Shown: in pieces, positions 8,374 to 14,726 of the stretch
Layout of the letters: each line of letters opens with the position of its first letter
How positions within the stretch are numbered: the stretch's first letter is position 1
From: JBDHRG01 sp039807445
GTDB lineage: Bacteria > Pseudomonadota > Gammaproteobacteria > Competibacterales > Competibacteraceae
NCBI GenBank assembly: GCA_039807445.1
Contig: JBDHRG010000085.1
Coordinates: 1 to 15,924, forward strand
Direction: 5' to 3'
Length of the DNA: 15,924 bases
The notes under the pieces: model-generated
What the model saw: only the letters and a program-made list of their open reading frames with translations
What the model was told of the DNA's origin: nothing
The model's database searches: none
Translations under genes and position numbers: made by a program

Positions 8374-9327
8374 TCAGCCGCGGCTCGTCAGGCCGGCGTC
8401 TTCGGGCAAGCCGCAGGCCAGGTTCAGCGACTGGATCGCCGCGCCCGAGGCACCCTTGCCGAGGTTGTCGAGCCGCGCGACCAGCAGCGCCTGACCGGCG
8501 GCATCGTTGGCGAACACGAACAGCTCGAGGTCGTTGGTGTCGTTCAGCGCATCGGGGCGCAGGAAGGCGCCGCGCTCGAGGCAGCCCTCGTCGTCGAGCG
8601 GCATCACGCGCACGAAGCGCGCCCCGGCGTAGTGCTCGCGGTAGCTGGCGTGCAGCCGCGCGCCGCTCGCGCCTTCGGCGAGCTGGTCGTAATGCAGCGG
8701 GATCGTCACCAGCATGCCCTGCGCGAAGTGCCCGACCGCCGGGAAGAACAGCGGCGCGTGCGCCAGCCCGCCGTAGACGCGCATCTCGGACAAGTGCTTG
8801 TGCGCGAGCTTCAGCCCGTACATGCCGTAGGGCTCGGCCTCGCCCGCCTCGTGCACCGCGATCAGCGCCTTGCCGCCGCCGCTGTAGCCCGACACGCCGC
8901 TGACGACGATGCGCGTCGCCGGATCGAGCAGCCCGGCCTCGGTCAGCGGCCGCAGCAGCGCGATCACGCCGGTCGGATAGCAGCCGGGGTTGGCGATGCG
9001 CGTCGACTGCGCGACCGCCTCGCGGTGGCCGCGGCTCAGCTCGGGAAAGCCGTAGGTCCAGCCCGGGGCGACGCGGTGCGCGGTGCTGGCATCGATCACG
9101 CGGACCGCCGGGTTCTCGATCAGCGCCACCGCCTCGACCGCGGCCTCGTCCGGCAGGCACAGGATGACGATGTCGGCGGCGTTCAGAGCCTCGCGGCGGG
9201 CCTGCGGGTCTTTGCGCCGCTCGGGCGCGATCGACAGCCGTTCGAGCTCGGGCCGCCCGGCCAGGCGGCTACGGACCTGCAGGCCGGTGGTGCCGGCTTC
9301 GCCGTCGATGAAGACGCGGATACTCAT
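8374..9327 (-). CDS. argC: N-acetyl-gamma-glutamyl-phosphate reductase, type 2
   Basis: This 317-residue cytoplasmic enzyme makes N-acetylglutamate 5-semialdehyde by NADPH-dependent reduction, the third step of arginine synthesis. The N-terminal dinucleotide-binding start is the atypical FIDGEAGTTGLQ (about 6-17) of the short type-2 ArgC. The catalytic cysteine C116 sits in IANPGCYPTG, and SGVSGYSGGGK follows near 153-163. The length fits type 2 (about 310) rather than the common 345-residue type 1. The ATG at 9327 matches the expected N-terminus; its Shine-Dalgarno is weak. No other arg genes are adjacent, so it appears to be a single-gene unit. It ends 13 bases from the mfd stop on the opposite strand. 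Confidence 0.95.
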   Translation of the reverse strand: MSIRVFIDGEAGTTGLQVRSRLAGRPELERLSIAPERRKDPQARREALNAADIVILCLPDEAAVEAVALIENPAVRVIDASTAHRVAPGWTYGFPELSRGHREAVAQSTRIANPGCYPTGVIALLRPLTEAGLLDPATRIVVSGVSGYSGGGKALIAVHEAGEAEPYGMYGLKLAHKHLSEMRVYGGLAHAPLFFPAVGHFAQGMLVTIPLHYDQLAEGASGARLHASYREHYAGARFVRVMPLDDEGCLERGAFLRPDALNDTNDLELFVFANDAAGQALLVARLDNLGKGASGAAIQSLNLACGLPEDAGLTSRG

Positions 9328-9357
9328 GGGGTCGATCCTCGGACTGCCAGGGGCGCC

Positions 9358-9363
9358 ATCATA
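9358..9363 (-). promoter_or_regulatory. Possible -10 box for argC
   Basis: TATGAT on the minus strand matches five of six -10 consensus positions and lies about 30 bases before the argC start. The best upstream hexamer at a suitable distance is TTCAGG (9387-9382, spacer 18), a poor -35 located in the loop of the neighbouring hairpin. Confidence 0.35.
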
Positions 9364-9368
9364 GCCCA

Positions 9369-9403
9369 GCGCCCGCCCCGGCCTGAACCGCCCCGGCGGG
9401 CGC
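9369..9403. terminator. GC-rich hairpin downstream of the DUF4136 gene
   Basis: Perfect 9-bp arms GCGCCCGCC (9369-9377) and GGCGGGCGC (9395-9403) enclose a 17-base loop. The hairpin lies 20 bases past the stop of the lipoprotein gene and just upstream of the possible argC -10. It could end the lipoprotein transcript, but no U tract follows, so it is not a canonical intrinsic terminator. Confidence 0.4.
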
Positions 9404-9423
9404 GTCCCTGCGGCGTCCCCGGT

Positions 9424-9987
9424 TCACAGCGCGGCGCGGTACGGGTACCTGGCGAAGATCTCGCCGACCGCCCGGTCGAGCGCCGGCCCGGGGTCGACAC
9501 GGTCCTTGTCGGTGACGCGCCCGACCGCGACGCCTTCCCACACCAGCTGCCTGCGCGCACGGTCGACCAGGTCGATGTTCAGCGTACCCTCGGTGTACTG
9601 GTAGACGTAGGTCTGGTCGACGTAGCCCGGCCAGCCTCCGTACCAGCCCCAGCGGTAGGCGTAAACGCTGTTGAAGCCGCCCGGCATCGGGTCGACCTCG
9701 GTCTTCTGCTGTTCCTTCAGGTAGAAATTGGCGAACAGATCGGGGTCGCGATCGACATAGCGGTAGCCGCGCGCCGTGAGCTCGCGGCCCACGGCTTCGC
9801 GCAGCCGCTGCGACGTCAGCGTGCCGTAGCCGCCGCGATCGGTGCCGAGCTGCGGCGCGAAACCGTAGGTCCTGTACGCGGCGAAGTTGGCGGCGGGGTC
9901 CTGGTCGACGCGGATCTCGGGACCGTAGCCGGCGCAGCCGGCGGCGAGCAGCGCACCGAGCAGCGGCGCAAACCGGGAGGCGGTCAT
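9424..9987 (-). CDS. DUF4136 domain-containing lipoprotein
   Basis: This 187-residue protein starts with a lipoprotein signal peptide: a short Arg-containing head, a hydrophobic run and the lipobox LLAAGC, giving lipidated C18. The mature part opens with EIRVDQDPAANFAAYRTYGF, typical of DUF4136 proteins, and contains the family-like LREAVGRELTARGYRYVDRDPDL. That points to a small secreted, membrane-tethered protein in the cell envelope. An aromatic patch YAYRWGWYGGWPGY (109-122) interrupts the middle. The function of the family is unknown. The ATG at 9987 has GAGGAG eight bases upstream. A gap of 95 bases separates it from the iron-sulfur membrane protein gene upstream on the same strand, so shared transcription is uncertain. 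Confidence 0.8.
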   Translation of the reverse strand: MTASRFAPLLGALLAAGCAGYGPEIRVDQDPAANFAAYRTYGFAPQLGTDRGGYGTLTSQRLREAVGRELTARGYRYVDRDPDLFANFYLKEQQKTEVDPMPGGFNSVYAYRWGWYGGWPGYVDQTYVYQYTEGTLNIDLVDRARRQLVWEGVAVGRVTDKDRVDPGPALDRAVGEIFARYPYRAAL

Positions 9988-10082
9988 GACGGCATCTCCT
10001 CGGCGATAAACCCGTTCTCTCTCCCGAAGTTTACGACTCGACACCGATGCCCGCCGCGGGCGCGAAACCCCGCTTCGCACCT

Positions 10083-11432
10083 TCACCACAGCCACAACAG
10101 CAGCGCCCAGGCGTACAGTACCGGCACGGTGCCGGCGACGACCGCCAGCACCGCGGCGGCGCGGCGCGCGCCGCTGACCGGGTAGCGGCGGGCGATGCCG
10201 CGCGCGAGCCCGAGCGACCACAGCGTCGCCCCGGCCAGCAGCAGCGTGCGCGCCTCGTCGAGCTCGCCGAGCGGCACGCCCTCGGGGCGCAGCAGGCTGG
10301 CGGTGATCGCCGACAAGCCGATGAACATGCCGCAGCCGCCGAGCGGCACGTAGGCCAGCGCCAGGTGGTGCAGCACGCCGCGCCCGAGCGCGCGCGCGCC
10401 CCCCCAGGTGCAGGCCAGCACCAGGCTGCCCAGCACCGCGGCGGTGGCGAGGATGTAGGCGACGATCAGCCCGCCGTCGAGCCAGGTGAAGACATCGTTG
10501 TTCTCCGGATAGTGCGTCAGCAGCCACCACGGCGCGCCGTCGCCGAGCAGCCAGTCCCAGCCGCGCTCGACCGCCCAGGTGGCGACCGCGCCCTTGAGCT
10601 CGATGAACCAGGGGCTCGCGCTCCAGTGGAAGGCGCCGATCGCGATCCCCATCAGCCCGAACAGCAGCAGCACCGTGTCCCAGGCTTTGCCGGCCTGCGC
10701 GCCGACGACGACGATCTCGTGCGAGGGTGCGCGCATGCTCAGCGCCACCGCGCCGCGCTGACCCGAGCAGCGGCCGCAGGCGTGGCAGGCCGAGGCACCG
10801 CGCATGCGGCGGATGTCGATCAGCGGCGCGCAGTTGACCGGCGCGGTGGTGCCGCGCCCGGCGACCCAGGCGACCTCGTCGACGCCAAAGTGCAGCGGCG
10901 CGAGCCGCGCCAGCAGCCCGAACACGCCGCTGACCGGGCACAGATGGCGGCACCAGACACGCTTGCCGCGCCCGTACAGCCAGCCGACCGCGATCGCCGC
11001 CAGCGTCGAGCCGCCGAGCACCAGCAGCGCCGCCTGCGCGTACTGGTACACGCTGACCAGCTGGCCGTAGACCGTGGTCAGCGCGAAGGCAGCGAAGGGC
11101 CAGCCCTGCCACCTGACCCAGCCGGGGATGCCGCGACCGCGGCCGTGCCGGCTCGCGGCTTCGGACAACGCGCCCTCGGGACAGAACACCCCGCACCAGA
11201 GACGCCCGAACAGCACCATGCTCACCAGCACGAACGGCCACCAGAGGCCCCAGAACACGAACTGCGCGAACATCGTCAGGTCGTCGAGGATGCGCGCCCG
11301 GTCGTCGGGCAAAGGCAGGAAAGCCGGCACCGCGACCAGGACCCCGTAGCCCGCGACGACCGTCCACTGGATCGCCCGTACCGTGCGCGCATGGCGGCGC
11401 AGCGCGTCGCCGGCGCGCGCCAGCGCCGCCAC
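10083..11432 (-). CDS. NapH/FtrD-like membrane iron-sulfur protein
   Basis: This 449-residue polytopic membrane protein has some eight to ten hydrophobic segments. Two CxxxCP motifs, C80-x3-C84-P (RLWCGVFCPEGALSE) and C161-x3-C165-P (VWCRHLCPVSGVFG), are hallmarks of NapH/CcoG/FtrD-type quinol-side electron-transfer proteins. Between the core helices lies a cysteine group C201, C216, C219 and C222 (SACHACGRCSG) that could hold one 4Fe-4S cluster. NapH-type proteins usually have two C-terminal ferredoxin clusters, so this is a reduced version. The start is GTG at 11432, three bases past the stop of the P19-type gene, implying translational coupling. By analogy with Brucella and Bordetella FtrD, it probably moves electrons for ferrous/ferric cycling during iron uptake. 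The fold class is confident; the iron role is inferred from its neighbour. Confidence 0.85.
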   Translation of the reverse strand: MAALARAGDALRRHARTVRAIQWTVVAGYGVLVAVPAFLPLPDDRARILDDLTMFAQFVFWGLWWPFVLVSMVLFGRLWCGVFCPEGALSEAASRHGRGRGIPGWVRWQGWPFAAFALTTVYGQLVSVYQYAQAALLVLGGSTLAAIAVGWLYGRGKRVWCRHLCPVSGVFGLLARLAPLHFGVDEVAWVAGRGTTAPVNCAPLIDIRRMRGASACHACGRCSGQRGAVALSMRAPSHEIVVVGAQAGKAWDTVLLLFGLMGIAIGAFHWSASPWFIELKGAVATWAVERGWDWLLGDGAPWWLLTHYPENNDVFTWLDGGLIVAYILATAAVLGSLVLACTWGGARALGRGVLHHLALAYVPLGGCGMFIGLSAITASLLRPEGVPLGELDEARTLLLAGATLWSLGLARGIARRYPVSGARRAAAVLAVVAGTVPVLYAWALLLWLW

Positions 11433-11435
11433 GGC

Positions 11436-11972
11436 TCAGTACCCGCCCTTCTTGCCGATGCCGGCGTAGGTGAACGCGTAGTTCAGCTCGAAGGGCTCGA
11501 ACCACGCACCGACGCCGGTCTCCCTGTCGGTGTGGCGGCCGAAGTGCGCGTGCGCGTTCGCCGCAGGCGGCAGGACGGTGAGCTTGAGCCGGTACCTGCC
11601 CGGGCCCATCAGCTTGACGTTGTCGCCGTAGTGCGGGCCATCGCTGGCGACCATCGGCATCAGGCCGCCGTCGATCTTCTCATCGCTGCCGTCCTTCTCG
11701 AGCGCGTACCTGATCAGCAGGTACGGAACCCACGCGCCTTCCTGGAAGCCGTTCCTGTTGTCCCCGGTCGCGCTGATGTCGGCCTCGAGGTGGATGTCCG
11801 ACGCTTCGGCGGGACGCATCATACCCTCGGGGTCCATCTTCACCGGCTGTAGGTAGACCGCGCCGACCTCCATGCCCGAGTGGAACTGGGGCTTGCCGAT
11901 CGGGTATTCCCTGGCCTGGACGGCCAGTGGCAGCGCGGTGACGGCGAGCGCGAGCAGGGTCTTGCGCAGCAT
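11436..11972 (-). CDS. P19/FtrA-type periplasmic iron-transport protein (Tp34 family)
   Basis: This 178-residue protein has a signal peptide that probably ends at LAVQA-REYP (after residue 20). The mature part carries the P19 signatures GMEVGAVYLQPVKMDP, DIHLEAD, MPMVASDGPHYGDNVK and HTDRETGVG. Likely metal ligands are H61, E63, M107, D111, H114 and H147. The first five keep a constant 19-residue offset from the Campylobacter P19 ligands H42, E44, M88, D92 and H95 as I remember them. Such proteins bind Cu and Fe and act with an FTR1-type permease in periplasmic ferrous-iron uptake. The ATG at 11972 has AGGAG seven bases upstream. The next gene on the strand is the FtrD-like protein. No FTR1 permease or cupredoxin (FtrB) gene is in the window. 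Confidence 0.93.
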   Translation of the reverse strand: MLRKTLLALAVTALPLAVQAREYPIGKPQFHSGMEVGAVYLQPVKMDPEGMMRPAEASDIHLEADISATGDNRNGFQEGAWVPYLLIRYALEKDGSDEKIDGGLMPMVASDGPHYGDNVKLMGPGRYRLKLTVLPPAANAHAHFGRHTDRETGVGAWFEPFELNYAFTYAGIGKKGGY

Positions 11973-12051
11973 GCGGGGTCTCCTGTTGGGTCGAACGGAT
12001 GACGATGATGGCCGTTCGCCTCTCGTGGTCGCATGACATGCATCAATGAAG

Positions 12052-12070
12052 GAGATCAATTCTCGTTTGC
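12052..12070 (-). promoter_or_regulatory. Weak Fur-box-like site upstream of the P19-type gene
   Basis: In an unusually AT-rich patch about 80 bases before the P19-type start, GCAAACGAGAATTGATCTC matches the 19-base Fur consensus at 11 of 19 positions, with the central GAGAAT strongest. The position and the iron function of the gene support it; the match alone is weak. Confidence 0.25.
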
Positions 12071-12093
12071 AAGAGACAACTCGAACCTCGCGC

Positions 12094-12111
12094 CACCCCT
12101 GGACGGGGGTG
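12094..12111. terminator. Short hairpin just after the 136-residue protein gene
   Basis: CACCCC (12094-12099) pairs with GGGGTG (12106-12111) across a six-base loop, 11 bases beyond the stop codon at 12123 on the minus strand. There is no U tract, so this is a possible transcript-end hairpin only. Confidence 0.3.
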
Positions 12112-12122
12112 CAGGAGCACGC

Positions 12123-12533
12123 TCAGGCTTCGCCGCCCTGCGGCAGTTCGCGCTTGAGGCGTTCGTACCAGCGCCCGACGTCGGCTTCGTCGAAGCCCTG
12201 CAGCCTGAGGCGGGGGTGTTCGGGGTCGCGCAGGAAGAAGGTCAGCTCGCGGTCGATGGTCGGCTCGCTCTTGTCCTTGCCGCCGGGGCGCTGCCAGCGC
12301 CTCAGTTCCCAGCGCTCGACCTGGTCGTAGCGGTAGACCAGCGTCCGCGGCAGCGTCACGAAAGCCAGCTTGCGCGCGCCCGTATCGAAGGCGACCGGAG
12401 TAACATTGTGCTCGAGCGTGAAGTCGACGCGAAAGCCGCTGCGGGCCAGCGCTTCGAGCGAGGCGGTGTTGTGGGTGTCGAAGAACCACCACAAGCCGAC
12501 GCCGACCAGCACGACGAGCAAGACCAGGATCAT
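12123..12533 (-). CDS. Membrane-anchored protein of unknown function (136 aa)
   Basis: I do not recognise this protein. It begins with one hydrophobic segment (about 1-18, MILVLLVVLVGVGLWWFF), probably an N-terminal inner-membrane anchor, followed by a soluble domain of about 115 residues. The domain alternates short strands such as RKLAFVTLP and TLVYRYDQVERWELRRW and ends in the helix DEADVGRWYERLKREL. A strand-rich body closed by a C-terminal helix recalls small PH-like bacterial domains, but that is a guess. The ATG at 12533 is well supported by GGAGG eight bases upstream. It is divergent from cysE across 77 bases and lies upstream of the iron genes on the same strand, 150 bases from the P19-type start. 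The gene is probably real; its function is open. Confidence 0.8.
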   Translation of the reverse strand: MILVLLVVLVGVGLWWFFDTHNTASLEALARSGFRVDFTLEHNVTPVAFDTGARKLAFVTLPRTLVYRYDQVERWELRRWQRPGGKDKSEPTIDRELTFFLRDPEHPRLRLQGFDEADVGRWYERLKRELPQGGEA

Positions 12534-12570
12534 CGGATCGACCTCCGGACAGCCAGGGATTCGGGCCCCG

Positions 12571-12576
12571 ATTGTA
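12571..12576 (-). promoter_or_regulatory. Possible -10 box for the 136-residue protein gene
   Basis: TACAAT on the minus strand matches five of six -10 positions, 37 bases before the start at 12533. No good -35 is seen. The patch is one of the few AT-rich spots in the divergent gap with cysE. Confidence 0.25.
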
Positions 12577-12610
12577 ACGAGCCGCGCCGCAACCGAGTCG
12601 AGGACCCCCC

Positions 12611-13411
12611 ATGCAGAACCCCGACCGCAACACCTCTACCGACGACCCGCTGTGGGACGCGATCCGCGACGAAGCCCGTCTGCAAATCCGCCAGGAACCG
12701 ATCCTGGCGAGTTTCCTGCATGACACCCTGCTCAGCCACCGCAACCTGGGTTCGGCGCTGAGCTTCATCCTCGCCGACAAGCTCGGCAGCGCCACGGTGC
12801 CGGCGATGGTGGTGCGCGAGGTGATCGAGGAAGCGCTGGCGGCGCACCCGGATATCGTCGAGACCGTGCGCGCCGACCTGCACGCGGTGCGCGAGCGCGA
12901 CCCGGCGTGCAAGGGCTATTCGGTGCCGCTGCTGTTCTTCAAGGGTTTCCAGGCGATCCAGGCGCACCGCATCGCGCACGCACTGTGGATGCAGGGGCGC
13001 GACGCGCTGGCGACGTTCCTGCAGAACCGCTGCGCCGAAGTGTTCGCGGTCGACATCCACCCGGCGGCGCGCATCGGCCGCGGCATCCTGCTCGACCACG
13101 CCACCGGGCTGGTGGTCGGCGAAACCGCGGTGGTCGAAGACAACGTCTCGATCCTGCAGGGCGTGACGCTCGGCGGCACCGGCAAGGAAACCGGCGACCG
13201 TCACCCGAAGGTGCGCGCCGGGGTGCTGATCGGCGCCGGCGCGATCATTCTCGGCAACATCGAGGTCGGCCAGGGTGCCAAGATCGGCGCCGGCAGCGTG
13301 GTGCTCGACCCGGTGCCGCCGCACAGCACCGCGGTCGGCGTACCGGCCAAGGTGGTCGGCCGCTGCTGTCAGGAAGAGCCAGCGCGGACGATGGACCACC
13401 ACATCAACTGA
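12611..13411 (+). CDS. cysE: Serine O-acetyltransferase CysE
   Basis: This 266-residue cytoplasmic enzyme acetylates L-serine with acetyl-CoA, the committed step to cysteine. The N-terminal helical domain (about 10-140) carries PLWDAIRDEA and the SAT-specific KGFQAIQAHRIAHALW. A left-handed beta-helix of hexapeptide repeats (about 145-250) contains DIHPAARIGRGILLDHATG and GVTLGGTGKETGDRHPK. D148 and H163 correspond, with a constant offset of five, to the E. coli catalytic D143/H158 pair; H198 matches H193. The end carries NIEVGQGAKIGAGSVVLDPV and GVPAKVVG, and the short tail ends in MDHHIN, an isoleucine-containing C-terminus of the kind that inserts into cysteine synthase (CysK). The ATG at 12611 has GAGGA six bases upstream. 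Confidence 0.97.
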   Translation: MQNPDRNTSTDDPLWDAIRDEARLQIRQEPILASFLHDTLLSHRNLGSALSFILADKLGSATVPAMVVREVIEEALAAHPDIVETVRADLHAVRERDPACKGYSVPLLFFKGFQAIQAHRIAHALWMQGRDALATFLQNRCAEVFAVDIHPAARIGRGILLDHATGLVVGETAVVEDNVSILQGVTLGGTGKETGDRHPKVRAGVLIGAGAIILGNIEVGQGAKIGAGSVVLDPVPPHSTAVGVPAKVVGRCCQEEPARTMDHHIN

Positions 13412-13418
13412 CGCCAGC

Positions 13419-13457
13419 CGCCCTCGGCGTCCGTGCGCGCCTCCCCCGCCGAGGGCG
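13419..13457. terminator. Hairpin between convergent cysE and small membrane protein gene
   Basis: Perfect 11-bp arms CGCCCTCGGCG (13419-13429) and CGCCGAGGGCG (13447-13457) enclose a 17-base loop and sit exactly between two converging stop codons, as expected for a bidirectional terminator. No T tract follows on either strand, so release may need Rho or the hairpin may protect 3' ends. Confidence 0.5.
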
Positions 13458-13467
13458 AGAGGAGCGC

Positions 13468-13734
13468 TCAGGCACTGAAACCGAGCCGCGCGGCGAGCAG
13501 CAGGCCGGCGGCCGGCAGCGCCACCAGCGTCAGCACGAAAGCGAGGAAGTACACCGCCGTGCGCGCACCGCCGGCGAGGCGGTCGGCGACGCCCTGCACC
13601 AGCTCGGACCAGACGAACAGCAGCGCGAGCACGCCGAGCAGCCCCAGCCAGACCCAGCCAGCCTGGCGCGCGAACGTGCTCAGCACCTCGGGGGCGAAGT
13701 TGCCGCTCGCGAGCTCGATGATCGAATTCTGCAT
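13468..13734 (-). CDS. Small two-helix membrane protein (88 aa), unknown function
   Basis: This 88-residue protein has hydrophobic segments at about 25-48 (WVWLGLLGVLALLFVW) and 58-83 (AVYFLAFVLTLVALPAAGLLL), joined by a short charged loop. It is probably a two-pass inner-membrane protein. I recognise no family. An ATG at 13749 would add MEAFT, but that ATG lies within the ribosome-binding site; the ATG at 13734 has GGAGG at an eight-base spacing and is preferred. The gap to the preceding 65-residue gene is 16 bases, so this is the last gene of the operon that begins with the DsrE-like gene. The hairpin shared with cysE follows. Operon membership and clean ribosome-binding signals make it likely real. 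Confidence 0.7.
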   Translation of the reverse strand: MQNSIIELASGNFAPEVLSTFARQAGWVWLGLLGVLALLFVWSELVQGVADRLAGGARTAVYFLAFVLTLVALPAAGLLLAARLGFSA

Positions 13735-13750
13735 CGTGAAAGCCTCCATA

Positions 13751-13948
13751 TCAGGTCCGGAACAGCAGCAGGCCGACGCCGACCGCGAGCGCGGCGAACG
13801 CGGCGGCATAGGTCAGCTTCGGCAGCCAGCGCAGCCTGGCGGGCACCGCCTCGGGGTGGCGCGCGGCGGCACGTGCCATCCCGCGCGCGAGCAGCAGATC
13901 GGCGACGCCGATCGCAATCAGCAGCCAGGCGAGCCAGGGGGAATTCAT
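13751..13948 (-). CDS. Very small two-helix membrane protein (65 aa), unknown function
   Basis: This 65-residue protein has hydrophobic segments at about 3-21 (SPWLAWLLIAIGVADLLLA) and 44-63 (KLTYAAAFAALAVGVGLLLF), separated by a basic loop (RGMARAAARHPEAVPARLRW). Both termini probably face the same side of the membrane. I recognise no family. Its ATG starts one base after the TGA of the phosphorylase gene, with AAGG six bases upstream inside that gene, so translation is probably coupled. It could be a small accessory or regulatory subunit, perhaps acting with the 88-residue protein that follows; nothing in the sequence says for what. Confidence 0.65.
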   Translation of the reverse strand: MNSPWLAWLLIAIGVADLLLARGMARAAARHPEAVPARLRWLPKLTYAAAFAALAVGVGLLLFRT

Positions 13949-13949
13949 C

Positions 13950-14693
13950 TCAGACCTTCGGGATCAGGTGGCGCAGCAGCGTGCGTACCTGCGCCATGCC
14001 GCCGAGCAGCGTGCGCTCGATCTCGTCCATCGTGATCGTGCTCGGCCCCTTGCCGGCGCCCCAGTTGGCGACCACCGAGCAGCAAGCGTAGGCCAGCCCC
14101 AGCTCGCGCGCGAGCGATGCCTCGGGCATGCCGGTCATGCCGACCAGGTCGCAACCGTCGCGCTCCATGCGCGCGATCTCGGCCGCGGTTTCGAGGCGCG
14201 GCCCCTGGGTGGCGCCGTAGACGCCGCGCTCCACCGCCGGCAGGTTCTGCTCGCGCGCGGTGTCGATCAGCAGCGTGCGCAGCGCCTCGTCGTAGGGGTA
14301 GGTGAAGTCGATGTGGGTGACGTGCGCGAGGTCGCCCTCGAACAGCGTCTGCTGGCGGCCGTAGGTGTAGTCGATGATCTGGTCCGGAATCACCAGCATC
14401 CCCGGCGCCATGCGCGGCGTGATGCCGCCGACCGCGGTGATCGCGATCACCTGGTCGACGCCGATGTGGCGCAGCGCCCACAGGTTGGCGCGGTAGTTGA
14501 CCTGGTGCGGCGGGATGGTGTGGCCGTAGCCGTGGCGCGCCAGGAACACCACGTCGTGGCCGGCGAGCACGCCGTGGGTGAGCGGCCCGGAGGGCTCGCC
14601 GTACGGCGTGGAGACCATCTCCTTGCGGATGATCTGCAGCGTGGCAAGCGCGGTCAGGCCGGTGCCGCCGATGATCGCAAGCAGGTCGGACAT
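13950..14693 (-). CDS. S-methyl-5'-thioinosine phosphorylase
   Basis: This 247-residue protein of the PNP/MTAP phosphorylase family begins MSDLLAIIGGTGLT with the phosphate-binding GGTG loop. It carries LARHG, GVYGATQGPRLETAAEI and the methionine-rich MTGMPEASLAREL of the active site. Where methylthioadenosine phosphorylases have an aspartate pair in TDYD that reads the adenine amino group, this protein has VANWGAG with N210. Asn at this place is typical of 6-oxopurine-specific enzymes, so the substrate is more likely methylthioinosine, as for Pseudomonas PA3004. The products are hypoxanthine and 5-methylthioribose 1-phosphate. It lies directly after the hypoxanthine phosphoribosyltransferase gene (33-base gap). 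The Shine-Dalgarno is weak, but the start is fixed by the family N-terminus. Plain MTAP (MtnP) activity is the alternative. Confidence 0.9.
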   Translation of the reverse strand: MSDLLAIIGGTGLTALATLQIIRKEMVSTPYGEPSGPLTHGVLAGHDVVFLARHGYGHTIPPHQVNYRANLWALRHIGVDQVIAITAVGGITPRMAPGMLVIPDQIIDYTYGRQQTLFEGDLAHVTHIDFTYPYDEALRTLLIDTAREQNLPAVERGVYGATQGPRLETAAEIARMERDGCDLVGMTGMPEASLARELGLAYACCSVVANWGAGKGPSTITMDEIERTLLGGMAQVRTLLRHLIPKV

Positions 14694-14726
14694 GGGCGCG
14701 GGTACTCGGTTGCGGGGGGAACGGGG

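Noticed and set aside
9985..9995. Three-codon frame ATG-CCG-TCA-TGA overlapping the DUF4136 start
   Set aside because: Its ATG directly abuts the GAGGAG run, too close to be used efficiently. It is probably incidental spacer sequence.
10049..10061. Hairpin GCCCG/CGGGC downstream of the FtrD-like gene as a terminator
   Set aside because: Only five base pairs with a three-base loop and no U tract; not distinguishable from background in GC-rich DNA.
13735..13749. Upstream ATG extending the 88-residue protein by five residues
   Set aside because: This ATG is embedded in the GGAGG ribosome-binding site that serves the ATG at 13734 and has no good site of its own.
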